Source: Shinella sumterensis
GTDB taxonomy: Bacteria > Pseudomonadota > Alphaproteobacteria > Rhizobiales > Rhizobiaceae
Reading direction: 5' to 3'
Assembly (NCBI RefSeq): GCF_004514425.2
Contig: NZ_MYFN02000004.1
Coordinates: forward strand, 1-64,000
Length of the DNA stretch: 64,000 bases
Below are positions 43,906-53,360 of the stretch, one piece after another (the first letter of the stretch is position 1; the number at the start of each line of letters is the position of its first letter). The position numbers and the translations under genes were made by a program. Below the pieces are notes generated by a model that ran no database searches, was not told the DNA's origin, and worked only from the letters and a program-made list of their open reading frames with translations.

Positions 43906-45042
43906 ATGTCAGCCCATATCAGCGGCGCGGGACTGAAGCGGCAGGTGGTCTTCTGGATCATCGCGCTCATCGTCTTCGTGATCTTCCTCCTGATTTTCAG
44001 CGATATCCTGCTGCCCTTCATCGCGGGCATGGCGCTGGCCTATTTCCTCGATCCGGTGGCGGACCGGCTGGAGCGGCTCGGCCTCAGCCGCATGATGGCG
44101 ACGGTCCTGATCCTCGTCGCCTTCGTCGTGCTCTTCGCGCTGTCGCTGATGATCATCATCCCGCTTCTGGCGACCCAGGCCGCCGATTTCCTGGAAAAGC
44201 TGCCGGCCTATGTCACGCAGCTCCAGCAGCTGGTCGCGAGCTTCAATCCCGATCTGCTGCCGAGCTGGATCAGCAGCCAGATGGACACGATCAAGCAGAG
44301 CTTCTCCTCCATCCTCGCGGAAGGCGCGGGTTTCCTCGGCACGGTCTTCAAGCAGCTGTGGAATTCCGGCATGGCGCTGGTCAACATCGTCTCGCTGCTG
44401 GTCATCACGCCCGTCGTCGCCTTCTATATGCTGCTCGACTGGGACCGCATGATCGAGAAGGTGGACAGCTGCGTGCCGCGCGACCATGTCGCCGATGTCC
44501 GCCAGATCGCGTCGGAAATGGACGCGGCGATCGCCGGCTTCGTGCGCGGGCAGGGCTCCATCTGCATCATCCTCGGCCTTTACTACGGTGTCGGCCTGTC
44601 CTTCGCCGGCCTGAACTTCGGCCTGCTGATCGGCCTTTTCGCCGGGATCATCAGCTTCATTCCCTATGTCGGCTCGCTGGTCGGGCTGGTTCTGGCCATC
44701 GGCGTGGCCGTCGTGCAGTTCTGGCCCGACTACTGGATGATCGCGCTCATCGCCGGCATCTTCTTCTCCGGCCAGTTCATCGAGGGCAATATCCTGCAGC
44801 CGAAGCTCGTGGGCTCGCGGGTCGGGCTGCACCCGGTCTGGCTGATGTTCGCGCTGGTCGCCTTCGGCGCGCTGTTCGGCTTCGTCGGGCTGATGATCGC
44901 CGTGCCGGCGGCGGCCGCCGTGGGCGTGCTTGTCCGCTTCGGCCTCAACCGCTACCTTGACAGCGACCTCTACTACGGCAGCAAGAAGCCCATTCTCCTG
45001 GAGGAGAGCCTGCCGCAGGAAAGCCTGCCGCGCGGTGAGTGA
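43906..45042 (+). CDS. AI-2E family transporter (PerM)
   Basis: A 378-residue integral membrane protein of the PerM/TqsA family with about eight helices. A pair of helices opens the protein (VFWIIALIVFVIFLLIFSDILLPFIAGMALAYFLDPVADRLERLG), then a soluble segment of about 100 residues, then the conserved LNFGLLIGLFAGIISFIPYVGSLVGL and FIEGNILQPKLVGSRVGLHPV. Its transported substrate is not known. The gene precedes hdaA by 22 bases, as in other Rhizobiales, and probably shares a message with it. Confidence 0.93.
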   Translation: MSAHISGAGLKRQVVFWIIALIVFVIFLLIFSDILLPFIAGMALAYFLDPVADRLERLGLSRMMATVLILVAFVVLFALSLMIIIPLLATQAADFLEKLPAYVTQLQQLVASFNPDLLPSWISSQMDTIKQSFSSILAEGAGFLGTVFKQLWNSGMALVNIVSLLVITPVVAFYMLLDWDRMIEKVDSCVPRDHVADVRQIASEMDAAIAGFVRGQGSICIILGLYYGVGLSFAGLNFGLLIGLFAGIISFIPYVGSLVGLVLAIGVAVVQFWPDYWMIALIAGIFFSGQFIEGNILQPKLVGSRVGLHPVWLMFALVAFGALFGFVGLMIAVPAAAAVGVLVRFGLNRYLDSDLYYGSKKPILLEESLPQESLPRGE

Positions 45043-45064
45043 GACAGAGTACCCGGGTAGACGC

Positions 45065-45760
45065 ATGACCTCGCGCAAGACTGCCGAACAGTTGCCGCTG
45101 GCCTTCGGGCACGATCCCGCCACGGGACGGGACGACCTGCTGGTCGCCGGCCCCGTCGACGCGGCCGTCGCCATGATCGATGCCTGGCCGCACTGGCCCG
45201 CGCCCGTCGTCGTCATCGCCGGTCCCGTCGGCTCGGGAAAATCCCATCTTGCCGCGATCTGGCGCGAGCGCAGCGGCGCACGCCTCATCGAAGCGATGCC
45301 GGGAACCGGCGCCGAAGAGGCTGCCGAACAGGGGCCCGTGCTCATCGAGGATGCCGACCGCGCCGGCTTCGACGACCGCACCCTGTTCCACATCATCAAC
45401 AATGTGCGCCAGCACGGTCACACCCTGCTCATGACATCGCGGCTCTGGCCGATGTCCTGGGTCGTCGAGCTGCCGGACCTGCGCTCGCGCCTCAAGGCGG
45501 CGACCGTGGTGGAGATCGGCGAGCCCGACGACGAGCTTTTGTCGCAGGTCATCGTCAAGCTCTTCGCCGACCGCCAGCTCTTCGTCGACGACAGGCTGGT
45601 CGCCTATATCGTGGCGCGCATGGAGCGCTCGCTGGAGGCGGCGCAGACGCTGGTGGACCGGCTGGACCGGCTTGCCCTTGCCCGCGGCAGCCGCATCACC
45701 CGCCAGCTGGCGCAGGAGGTGCTGGGCGAGATGGTCGGCCCCGGTGATCTCGACGAATAG
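45065..45760 (+). CDS. hdaA: DnaA regulatory inactivator HdaA
   Basis: HdaA couples the sliding clamp to hydrolysis of DnaA-bound ATP, limiting re-initiation. The 231-residue protein begins with a clamp-binding motif QLPLAF (residues 9-14), then an AAA+ domain with GPVGSGKS (53-60), LIEDADRAG (Walker B region), LMTSRLWP and SRLKAATVVEI. This is the short DnaA-like architecture without a DNA-binding domain. Downstream of perM, upstream of ppk, the standard neighbourhood. Confidence 0.92.
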   Translation: MTSRKTAEQLPLAFGHDPATGRDDLLVAGPVDAAVAMIDAWPHWPAPVVVIAGPVGSGKSHLAAIWRERSGARLIEAMPGTGAEEAAEQGPVLIEDADRAGFDDRTLFHIINNVRQHGHTLLMTSRLWPMSWVVELPDLRSRLKAATVVEIGEPDDELLSQVIVKLFADRQLFVDDRLVAYIVARMERSLEAAQTLVDRLDRLALARGSRITRQLAQEVLGEMVGPGDLDE

Positions 45761-45804
45761 CATGGCCGGGTGCTGACACCCCCTCCGATCTGTCGGCCGC
45801 CTCT

Positions 45805-45913
45805 CCTTCTCCCCCACGGGGAGAAGGTGGCCCGAAGGGCCGGATGAGGGGGACTGCTCGACGTAACGCCCCCTCATCCCGCTGCCGCGACCTTCTCCCC
45901 GACGGGGAGAAGG
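45805..45913. repeat. RIME-like palindromic repeat, copy 4
   Basis: Left hairpin CCTTCTCCCC-CAC-GGGGAGAAGG, TGGCCCGAAGGGCCGGATGAGGG, then CCCCTCATCCCGCTGCCGCGA and a right hairpin CCTTCTCCCC-GAC-GGGGAGAAGG. Confidence 0.9.
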
Positions 45914-46031
45914 GAGTATGACGGACCCGCACGATTCCATAGGCGAAGCGCCCGGTTGTCAGGGAGACGCCCTAACGAAGAAACGCCGCTTTCGGTGTCC
46001 ACCGGCAACCTTTTCCATCGTCGCCGATTGA

Positions 46032-46049
46032 CTGTCACAGTTCTGTCGT
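46032..46049 (+). promoter_or_regulatory. PHO-box-like site upstream of ppk
   Basis: CTGTCAC-AGTT-CTGTCGT is an 11-base-spaced repeat of CTGTCA-type heptamers, very close to the PhoB consensus. It lies about 50-80 bases before the ppk start. Confidence 0.7.
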
Positions 46050-46095
46050 CAAACTGCGCTAAGCGCTTCGCGTTAAAGCAGAAATCGTTTCCGTC

Positions 46096-48339
46096 ATGGA
46101 TGGCGGCAGACAGGACGGACTTCTCATGGACACGGCGAACCCGGACCTTTCCCCCGAAAATCCCGTCGCGGATGCGCAGCCGGACGGCGCGAGCGTCGAT
46201 GTCGAAGCGCTGATGGCGAGCCCGGAGCGCTTCATCAACCGGGAATTCTCCTGGCTCCAGTTCAACCGCCGCGTCCTTGAAGAAACCCTCAATACAGCCC
46301 ATCCGCTGCTCGAGCGCGTGCGCTTCCTGTCGATCTCCGCGGCCAATCTCGACGAGTTCTTCATGGTGCGCGTCGCCGGCCTCGAAGGCCAGGTGCGGCA
46401 GGGTATCGCCATCCGCAGCCCCGACGGCAAGACCTCGGCCGAACAGCTCGACGACATCCTGAAGGAGATCGACAATCTCCAGATGGAGCAGCAGGCCTCG
46501 CTTGCCGTGCTCCAGCAGTATCTTGCCAAGGAAGACATCCTGATCGTGCGCCCGGTGGCGCTGACGAGCGACGACAAGGTCTGGCTCCAGCAGGAGTTCA
46601 ACCAGTCGATCTTCCCGGTCCTGACCCCGCTGTCGATTGATCCGGCGCACCCGTTCCCGTTCATCCCCAACCTCGGCTTCTCCATCGGCCTCCAGCTGGA
46701 AAGCACGATGGGCAAGGAGCCGATGACGGCGCTGCTGCGCCTGCCGGTCGCGCTCGACCGCTTCATCCGCCTGCCGGATGCCGAGGGCGCCATCCGCTAC
46801 ATCACGCTGGAGGATGTGGTCGGGCTGTTCATCGGCCGGCTCTTCCCCGGTTACATCGTGCGCGGCTCGGGCACCTTCCGCATCATCAGAGACAGCGATA
46901 TCGAGGTGGAGGAAGAGGCGGAAGATCTCGTGCGCTTCTTCGAGACCGCGCTCAAGCGCCGCCGCCGCGGATCGGTGATCCGCATCGAGACCGATTCCGA
47001 AATGCCGGAATCGCTGCGCCGCTTCGTGGTCGGCGAACTCAACGTGCCGGACAACCGCGTCGCCGTCCTGCCGGGCCTGCTTGCCCTCAACACGCTGTCG
47101 GAGATCACCAAGGCGCCGCGCAACGACCTGAGGTTCGAGCCCTACAATGCGCGATTTCCCGAACGCGTCCGAGAGCACGCCGGAGACTGCTTCGCCGCCA
47201 TCCGCGAAAAGGACATGGTCGTCCACCACCCCTACGAAAGCTTCGACGTGGTGGTCCAGTTCCTTCTCCAGGCTGCGCGCGATCCTGACGTTCTGGCGAT
47301 AAAGCAGACGCTCTACCGCACCTCCAACGACAGCCCCATCGTGCGCGCGCTGATCGATGCCGCCGAGGCCGGCAAGTCGGTGACGGCGCTGGTCGAGCTC
47401 AAGGCCCGCTTCGACGAGGAGGCGAACATCCGCTGGGCGCGCGACCTGGAACGCGCCGGCGTGCAGGTCGTCTTCGGCTTCATCGAATTGAAGACCCACG
47501 CCAAGATGTCGATGGTGGTGCGGCGCGAGGAGGGCAGGCTGCGCACCTATTGCCACCTCGGCACGGGCAACTACCACCCGGTCACGGCCAAGATCTACAC
47601 GGACCTGTCCTTCTTCAGCTGCAACCCGACCATCGCCAACGACATGGCGAACATCTTCAACTTCATCACCGGCTATGGCGAACCCGAGGCCGGCATGAAG
47701 CTCGCCTTCTCGCCCTACACGCTGCGCCCGCGCATCCTGCGTCACATCGACGAGGAGATCGCGCATGCGAAGAACGGCGCGCCGGCGGCGATCTGGATGA
47801 AGATGAATTCTCTTGTAGACCCCGAGATCATCGATGCGCTTTACCGCGCCAGCCAGGCGGGCGTGGAAGTGGATCTGGTGGTGCGCGGCATCTGCTGCCT
47901 GCGCCCGCAGGTGCCGGGCCTCTCGGACAATATCCACGTCAAGTCCATCGTCGGCCGCTTCCTGGAGCATTCCCGCATCTTCTGCTTCGGCAACGGCCAC
48001 GGGCTTCCCTCCGACAAGGCGCTGGTCTATATAGGCTCCGCGGATATGATGCCGCGCAACCTGGACCGGCGGGTCGAGACACTCGTGCCTCTGATCAACC
48101 GGACGGTGCATGAGCAGGTACTCTCGCAGATCATGCTGGGCAATCTCATCGACAACCAGCAGAGCTACGAGATTCTTCCCGACGGAACGTCCCGGCGCAT
48201 GGAAGTGCAGCCCGGTGCCGAGCCGTTCAATGCTCAGCACTACTTCATGACCAACCCCAGCCTGTCCGGCCGGGGCGAGGCCCTGAAGTCCTCGGCACCG
48301 AAGGCGATCGCGGGCTGGCAAGGCCGCCGCAAGAAGTAA
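46096..48339 (+). CDS. ppk: Polyphosphate kinase 1
   Basis: Makes long-chain polyphosphate from ATP. The 747-residue protein (or 737 from the next ATG at 46126) has the PPK1 domains in order: N-terminal [15 protein letters not shown], head domain, then the catalytic region with [33 protein letters not shown] and the autophosphorylated histidine in [12 protein letters not shown], and the second histidine region [10 protein letters not shown]. Both reading starts lack a strong Shine-Dalgarno. A PHO-box-like site precedes it, pointing to induction by phosphate starvation. ppx follows by 12 bases. Confidence 0.96.
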   Translation: MDGGRQDGLLMDTANPDLSPENPVADAQPDGASVDVEALMASPERFINREFSWLQFNRRVLEETLNTAHPLLERVRFLSISAANLDEFFMVRVAGLEGQVRQGIAIRSPDGKTSAEQLDDILKEIDNLQMEQQASLAVLQQYLAKEDILIVRPVALTSDDKVWLQQEFNQSIFPVLTPLSIDPAHPFPFIPNLGFSIGLQLESTMGKEPMTALLRLPVALDRFIRLPDAEGAIRYITLEDVVGLFIGRLFPGYIVRGSGTFRIIRDSDIEVEEEAEDLVRFFETALKRRRRGSVIRIETDSEMPESLRRFVVGELNVPDNRVAVLPGLLALNTLSEITKAPRNDLRFEPYNARFPERVREHAGDCFAAIREKDMVVHHPYESFDVVVQFLLQAARDPDVLAIKQTLYRTSNDSPIVRALIDAAEAGKSVTALVELKARFDEEANIRWARDLERAGVQVVFGFIELKTHAKMSMVVRREEGRLRTYCHLGTGNYHPVTAKIYTDLSFFSCNPTIANDMANIFNFITGYGEPEAGMKLAFSPYTLRPRILRHIDEEIAHAKNGAPAAIWMKMNSLVDPEIIDALYRASQAGVEVDLVVRGICCLRPQVPGLSDNIHVKSIVGRFLEHSRIFCFGNGHGLPSDKALVYIGSADMMPRNLDRRVETLVPLINRTVHEQVLSQIMLGNLIDNQQSYEILPDGTSRRMEVQPGAEPFNAQHYFMTNPSLSGRGEALKSSAPKAIAGWQGRRKK

Positions 48340-48351
48340 AACTGGATATGC

Positions 48352-49872
48352 ATGGTCGAATCTGAAGCGCAGGGGCGGTTGCCTGGAATTGCCCCGGTCT
48401 CGGTCGTGGATATCGGTTCCAACTCGATTCGTCTTGTCATCTACGAGGGCATGAGCCGGTCGCCGGCCACGCTCTTCAACGAGAAGGTCATGTGCGGCCT
48501 CGGCAAGGGGCTGGCGCGGACCGGCCGCATGGACCAGGCGAGCGTCGACCGCGCGCTGGCGGCCCTTCATCGTTTCAAGGCCCTTTCCGTCCAGGCCCGC
48601 GCCACCACCATGTTCGCGCTGGCGACGGCGGCGGCGCGCGAGGCCGAGAACGGCCCCGATTTCATCCACCAGGCGGAAATGATCCTCGGCCGGAAGGTGC
48701 GCGTGCTGACCGGCGAGGAGGAGGCCTATTTCTCCGCGCTCGGCGTCATCAGCGGCTTCCATGATCCTGACGGCATCGTCGGCGACCTCGGCGGCGGCTC
48801 GCTGGAGCTGATCGATGTCGCGGGCGGCGCGATCGGCAAGGGCATCACGCTGCCGCTGGGCGGCATCCGGCTTTCGGAGGCCTCGGGTGGCTCGCCCGCG
48901 CAGGCGCGCATCGTCGCGCGCAAGTTCCTGCGCACCGCCAACCTCCTGAAGAACGGAGCCGGCCGCACCTTCTATGCCGTGGGCGGCACCTGGCGCGCCA
49001 TCGGTGCCCTGCACATGGAAGTGCAGAACTATCCGCTCCACATGATCCAGGGCTACGAGCTGAGCTTTTCCGACGCCATGGATTTCCTGACCGACATCGT
49101 CACGGCCAAGGACCAGAAGGATCCGGCCTATGCGGCGATCTCCAAGAGCCGCCGCAACCTGCTGCCCTTCGGCGCCGTCGCGCTTCAGGAGACAATCGCG
49201 ATCATGAAGCCGTCGCGGGTCCTCTTCTCCGCGCAGGGCGTGCGCGAGGGCTATCTCTATTCGCTGCTGCCGGAACGCGAGAAGGCGCGCGATCCGCTGC
49301 TGGCCGCCGCCGGCGAACTCGCGATCCTGCGCGCCCGCTCGCCCGAACATGCCCGCGAGCTTGCCGAATGGACCGGCCGCGCGATGCCGCTGTTCGGCGT
49401 GACGGAGACTGAGGAGGAGCGGCGCTATCGCGAGGCGGCCTGCCTGCTGGCCGATATCAGCTGGCGCGCCCATCCCGATTATCGCGGGCTTCAGGCACTG
49501 AACCTCATCGCGCACGGCACGTTCATCGGCATCACCCATCCCGGCCGCGCCTTCATCGCGCTGACGAACTACTACCGCTTCGAGGGCCTGAACGACGATA
49601 CGGTCAGCAGTTCGCTCGCCTCCATCGCCACGCCGCGCCTGCGCGAACTCGCCAAGCTGGTGGGCGGCCTCTTGCGCGTCGTCTATCCGTTCTCGGCCTC
49701 CATGCCCGGCGTCGTGCCGCATCTCGCCTTCCGCAAGTCGAGCACGCCCGATGTCGATCTCGAGCTGATCGTGCCGCCGGAACATGCGGAACTCGCCGGC
49801 GAACGGCTTGATGCGCGCCTCCAGCAGCTTGCGCGGCTCACCGGCAAGAAGCTTGCCTACAGGTTCCTGTGA
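48352..49872 (+). CDS. ppx: Exopolyphosphatase
   Basis: Releases phosphate from polyphosphate ends; some family members also hydrolyse pppGpp. The 506-residue protein has the actin-like ATPase core motifs VVDIGSNSIRLVIYEG and GDLGGGSLELIDV, RVLTGEEEAYFSALG between them, and a helical HD-like C-terminal domain. It lies 12 bases after ppk, with which it should be co-expressed, giving both synthesis and breakdown from one message. Confidence 0.95.
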   Translation: MVESEAQGRLPGIAPVSVVDIGSNSIRLVIYEGMSRSPATLFNEKVMCGLGKGLARTGRMDQASVDRALAALHRFKALSVQARATTMFALATAAAREAENGPDFIHQAEMILGRKVRVLTGEEEAYFSALGVISGFHDPDGIVGDLGGGSLELIDVAGGAIGKGITLPLGGIRLSEASGGSPAQARIVARKFLRTANLLKNGAGRTFYAVGGTWRAIGALHMEVQNYPLHMIQGYELSFSDAMDFLTDIVTAKDQKDPAYAAISKSRRNLLPFGAVALQETIAIMKPSRVLFSAQGVREGYLYSLLPEREKARDPLLAAAGELAILRARSPEHARELAEWTGRAMPLFGVTETEEERRYREAACLLADISWRAHPDYRGLQALNLIAHGTFIGITHPGRAFIALTNYYRFEGLNDDTVSSSLASIATPRLRELAKLVGGLLRVVYPFSASMPGVVPHLAFRKSSTPDVDLELIVPPEHAELAGERLDARLQQLARLTGKKLAYRFL

Positions 49873-49880
49873 GGCCGACC

Positions 49881-50465
49881 ATGCGTATGACGAGCTTTCT
49901 CATCGGCCTTTTCCTTGCCACCGGCGCCATGGCGCAGGACTGGCAGGCGGTGGAGCGTGTCGAACCCTATTCGGTGCAGGGTGCGACGGGTCTCGACATC
50001 TACCGCTCCATCGGCGAGCGCGGCCCGAAACTCGGCGTGGCCCGTGTCATCGCCCATACCGGCTTCAAGCTGACCTGGACGCGCGAATACGAGCGGCAGG
50101 GCAATGCCTGCGTCATCACGGTCAACAAGCCGAAGCTCATCATCACCTACACGCTGCCGCAGCTGAAGACCAAGCTTTCCGAGCCGATGAAGAGCCGCTG
50201 GGACACCTTCATCGCCGGCGTAACCGCGCATGAGAAAATCCATGGCGACTTCATCAAGGACATGGTGAAGGAGATCGAGGCGATGAGCGTGGGCATGCGC
50301 GTCGAGGACGATCCGGCCTGCAAGAAGATCCGCCCCGCGCTCCAGGCCCGCCTCGGCGAGCTCTCGCAGGCCCAGCGCGCCCGCAGCCGCGATTTCGACA
50401 AGGTCGAAATGAGCGAGGGCGGCAATGTCCACCAGCTGATCCTGCAGTTTGTCGATCCGCGGTAA
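49881..50465 (+). CDS. Secreted DUF922 protein (zinc-protease-like)
   Basis: A 194-residue exported protein with a signal peptide (residues 1-19, ending AMAQ) and a DUF922 domain. The H-E-x-x-H-like motif HEKIHGDF (H117, E118, H121) suggests a metal-dependent protease of the gluzincin type. Function is not known. The preferred ATG at 49881 lies eight bases after the ppx stop and follows GAGG; GTG at 49869 is possible. Probably the third gene of the ppk-ppx message. Confidence 0.88.
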   Translation: MRMTSFLIGLFLATGAMAQDWQAVERVEPYSVQGATGLDIYRSIGERGPKLGVARVIAHTGFKLTWTREYERQGNACVITVNKPKLIITYTLPQLKTKLSEPMKSRWDTFIAGVTAHEKIHGDFIKDMVKEIEAMSVGMRVEDDPACKKIRPALQARLGELSQAQRARSRDFDKVEMSEGGNVHQLILQFVDPR

Positions 50466-50487
50466 CTAACTGAACCGACCTCTCCCT

Positions 50488-50518
50488 CGTCATCCTCGGG
50501 CTCGACCCGAGGATGACG
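50488..50518. repeat. Inverted repeat of the CGTCATCC family, copy 1
   Basis: CGTCATCCTCGGG and CCCGAGGATGACG form a perfect 13-bp stem around a five-base loop between two convergent genes. A diverged relative occurs at 54620. It may end transcription from either side. Confidence 0.75.
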
Positions 50519-50589
50519 AAGGAGAGGTGTTCAAAGCCAGACGGCGGCGATGGGAAGGCCGCCGCCTGGCATAACCGGTTCGCGCAGCC

Positions 50590-51948
50590 TCACTCTGCCT
50601 TCAAGAACGCGCCCGCTTCCAGCAGCACGAATTCGTTGTCGTCGGCCTTGTCGAGCGCGCGACCGGCCGAGAAGGGCAGGTTGTTGTCGTTGCCGACGAT
50701 GATGTGCGTGTCGTCCACGCGGTCGACATTCTCGATGGTCACGAACGGCATGTCATAGAAGCCGTCGCCGCCGCCCTGGCGCTTCCTGTTATCGGGATCG
50801 GCGATCTTCAGGAGGTCGATATAGCCGATCTTGCGCACGGCCTTGCCGGCATTGTCGTCCGTCATGGATATCTTGTAGATGCGCTTGACCTTGGAAGGCG
50901 TGGCGAAGCAGTCCGGCTTCGGGTCCTTCGCATCGGCGCAGGCCCTGTCGGCCGTGCCCGCGCCGTTGTCGCGCTCGATCACCAGTGCCGTCGTCGCGTC
51001 CAGCATGTTGAAATCGCCGATGGCCTCGCCGCCTTCGGCCAGCGGATAGAGCCAGCTGCGGCCCGTCCAGGCCTTGGATGCGACGTCGAGCTCGATGATG
51101 CGCAGCGCCGGGCGGCCGTCGGCCTGCTCGACGGTGGCATTGTCGCGCCAGATCGGGCCTTCGAGCAGGCCGTAGAGCTTCGAGCCGTCCTTCGACAGGG
51201 CCAGACCCTCGTAGCCGCCGGAGCGCTTGAGGTTGAAGGCCGGCATCGCCTTGGACGGATCGGCCTGCACGGCAAGCGCCGGATTGTCGGGGGAGGCCAC
51301 CGGCTTGCCGTCGACCGCGGTGGCGATGACGTCGGTCAGCCGGCCCTCAAGGTCGAATTTCAGGATATAGGGGCCGAATTCCTCGCCGATCCAGAAACCG
51401 TCCGCGACGGGCTGGATGGATTCGACATCGAAATCGGCGCCGGTGAGGTAGCGCTTGGCCGCACCTTCCATCACGATGGGGAAGGGCGCCTTCCTGTCCG
51501 GGTCGGACAGGAAGAGCGTCGTGATCGGCTCCATCGTGCCCTTGTCCCAGTCGAAACGCACATGATGCAGCATCAGCATGGCGTCGGAAGAATTCAGCTT
51601 GGTGCCGAAGCCGTTGTCCGAAAGCGTCCAGAACGTGCCGTCTTCCATGGCCTTGATGCCGGAGAAGCCCTGCATCGGCTGGCCGGCGAAGGGCAGGGCG
51701 AGGCCGGTCTCGCGCACGCCATCCTTGCCCATGACCGTGGCGAGCGCTTCCGTGCGCTTGCGGTCGGCGGTGGTGAACTTGCCCGAGGTCTTCAGGTAAT
51801 CGGCCGCGTCATCGGGGGCCGCGAGGATCGTGTTGGCCGGAAGGATCGCATGCGCCTTCAGCGTGGCGGTAAATTCGGTCTCCGCGGCAAATGCGGTCGT
51901 GGTCATCAGCAACGAAAGGGCAGCGGTCGTGAAAAGGTGCCTGGTCAT
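50590..51948 (-). CDS. Phytase-like esterase-domain exported protein
   Basis: A 452-residue protein with a signal peptide (LFTTAALSLLMTTTAFAAE, cleavage near residue 21) and the esterase-like-activity-of-phytase domain, a beta-propeller. Landmarks are GFSGIKAMEDGTFWTLSDNGFG, FDVESIQPVADGFWIGEEFGPYILKFD and GGYEGLALSKDGSKLYGLLEGP. Related proteins are reported to act on phosphate esters, though the catalytic residues are not defined here. It has three closely spaced ATG codons; I take the one at 51948 because GGGG lies six bases before it. Divergent from the AraC gene's stop? No: AraC is encoded on the same strand upstream. Confidence 0.85.
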   Translation of the reverse strand: MTRHLFTTAALSLLMTTTAFAAETEFTATLKAHAILPANTILAAPDDAADYLKTSGKFTTADRKRTEALATVMGKDGVRETGLALPFAGQPMQGFSGIKAMEDGTFWTLSDNGFGTKLNSSDAMLMLHHVRFDWDKGTMEPITTLFLSDPDRKAPFPIVMEGAAKRYLTGADFDVESIQPVADGFWIGEEFGPYILKFDLEGRLTDVIATAVDGKPVASPDNPALAVQADPSKAMPAFNLKRSGGYEGLALSKDGSKLYGLLEGPIWRDNATVEQADGRPALRIIELDVASKAWTGRSWLYPLAEGGEAIGDFNMLDATTALVIERDNGAGTADRACADAKDPKPDCFATPSKVKRIYKISMTDDNAGKAVRKIGYIDLLKIADPDNRKRQGGGDGFYDMPFVTIENVDRVDDTHIIVGNDNNLPFSAGRALDKADDNEFVLLEAGAFLKAE

Positions 51949-52045
51949 CATCATCCCCATGGGTTTGCAAAGCGACGCCAGTTGATAGGCATCGCGCATG
52001 ACCGCTGCTTGACAGTTGCTTGTCGCTTTCGTGACGGAGTGTGGA

Positions 52046-52834
52046 TCAGGCGCGCCCTGCGGCAAGTGCCGCGAAGCGGCCGGGCGTCATGCCGTGCGCC
52101 TTCTTGAAGTGGCGGCTGAGATGGGCCTGGTCGGCGAAGCCGCTGGCGAAGGCGGCCTCCGCGAGGCTCTCGCCCGCGGTGATCAGGGCGCGGGCGCATT
52201 CCAGGCGGCGCATGACGAGATAACGATGCGGGCTGGTGCCGAGCACCCGCCGGAACTGCCGGGCAAGTGCAAAGCGGTCGAGGCCGGTCACCTCTTCGAG
52301 GTCTTGAGCGCTGACCTGCCGGACGATGTTTTCCCGCAGGAAGGCGCAGGCCCGCAGCACCTCTTGCTGTGCGAGCCGTTCCGCCCGGGCCTTCGGCGCG
52401 CCAGCATGGTCGAGCAAGGCGGTGGCGATCTCCGCCATGAGCTCGTCGAACTTCAGCTGTTCGAACGCTTCTCCCATGCTGCCGAAGGCCTCAAAGAGCA
52501 GCCGCGCCAGCCCGACATCGTCGACGACGGGGCTTGCCACGAAGGGCAGGGCGCGGCCGCGCGCGGCCGTCGCCGGCAGGAACCGTTCCGGCGGGATGTA
52601 CATCATGCGGTAGGTCAGCCCGTCATCCGTGCCGGCCGCGCCGTCGTGCAACTCGTCGGGATGCAGCACGATGACATTGCCGGGCGGGCTGAACCGCGAC
52701 GCGCCGCGATAGCGGAAGGTCTGGATGCCGGCCATGGTGACGCCCAGCGCATAGGTATCGTGCCGGTGCAGGTCGAAGCCCTTGCCGCGGAATCGCGCCT
52801 CGATCCGCTCGATGCCGGCAAGCTCGGGGGCCAC
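52046..52834 (-). CDS. AraC-family regulator with cupin sensor domain
   Basis: A protein of about 262 residues with an N-terminal AraC-type cupin (HRHDTYALGVTMAGIQTFRYRG, ELHDGAAGT) and two C-terminal HTH motifs (VSAQDLEEVTGLDRFALARQFRRVLGTSPHRYLVMRRL, then LAEAAFASGFADQAHLSRHFKKAHGMTPGRF). The effector is unknown. I use a GTG at 52834 because no ATG is available in the conserved region; upstream frames would overlap the divergent DUF2000 gene. That neighbour is the likely target. Confidence 0.85.
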   Translation of the reverse strand: MAPELAGIERIEARFRGKGFDLHRHDTYALGVTMAGIQTFRYRGASRFSPPGNVIVLHPDELHDGAAGTDDGLTYRMMYIPPERFLPATAARGRALPFVASPVVDDVGLARLLFEAFGSMGEAFEQLKFDELMAEIATALLDHAGAPKARAERLAQQEVLRACAFLRENIVRQVSAQDLEEVTGLDRFALARQFRRVLGTSPHRYLVMRRLECARALITAGESLAEAAFASGFADQAHLSRHFKKAHGMTPGRFAALAAGRA

Positions 52835-52949
52835 GACGATGCGGTCCTTGTCCCTGTCCGTGCACGAACGTTCAAGCGGGCCCTCGACCGCGCCTGCTAT
52901 CGCATTGTCAGCGGAATGGTCCGCAGCCTTTTCCCGGGAGTATATTCGA

Positions 52950-53357
52950 ATGTTCGATACCAAGTTCGCCGTCGTGCTGCGCGAGGATCTGGAGGTGTGG
53001 CAGAAGCTCAATGTCACCGCGTTCCTGTCGAGCGGCATCATCGGCCAGAAGCCGGACCTGATCGGCGAAGCTTATCGCGATGCGGCCGGCCATGTCTATA
53101 ACGCGCTCAGCGTGCAGCCGATCATCGTCCTGTCGGCCGACGGTGCGACGCTGTCGAAGATCCATGCCCGCGCGCTCGAACGGGCGGTGCCCACGTCCGT
53201 CTATATCGAGGAGATGTTCTCGACCGGCCATGACGAAGCCAATCGCGCGGTCTTCGCGACGTTCGGCCCTGACGATGCCAAGATCGTCGGCATCGCGATG
53301 CACGCCGACAGGAAGACCGTGGACCGCATCACCAAGGGCGCCCGGCTGCATGCGTGA
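52950..53357 (+). CDS. DUF2000 family protein
   Basis: A 135-residue protein starting MFDTKFAVVLREDLEVWQKLNVTAFLSSG, a DUF2000 hallmark, and continuing VQPIIVLSADGATLSKIHARAL. The fold is related to the peptidyl-tRNA hydrolase 2-like group, but the function is unknown. GGGAG precedes the ATG at 52950. It is divergent from an AraC regulator and ends three bases before the stop of the convergent rnd gene. Confidence 0.88.
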   Translation: MFDTKFAVVLREDLEVWQKLNVTAFLSSGIIGQKPDLIGEAYRDAAGHVYNALSVQPIIVLSADGATLSKIHARALERAVPTSVYIEEMFSTGHDEANRAVFATFGPDDAKIVGIAMHADRKTVDRITKGARLHA

Positions 53358-53360
53358 GGC

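Larger units (their letters stand above)
45761..46095. other. Gap with RIME-like repeat and ppk control region
   Basis: The 335-base gap holds the repeat at 45805-45913 and then, nearer ppk, a PHO-box-like site. No gene is supported. Confidence 0.7.

Noticed and set aside
45874-49785. A 1303-codon open frame on the minus strand antisense to ppk and ppx
   Set aside because: It runs against two well-conserved enzymes and its composition is what GC-rich third positions produce; no family features.
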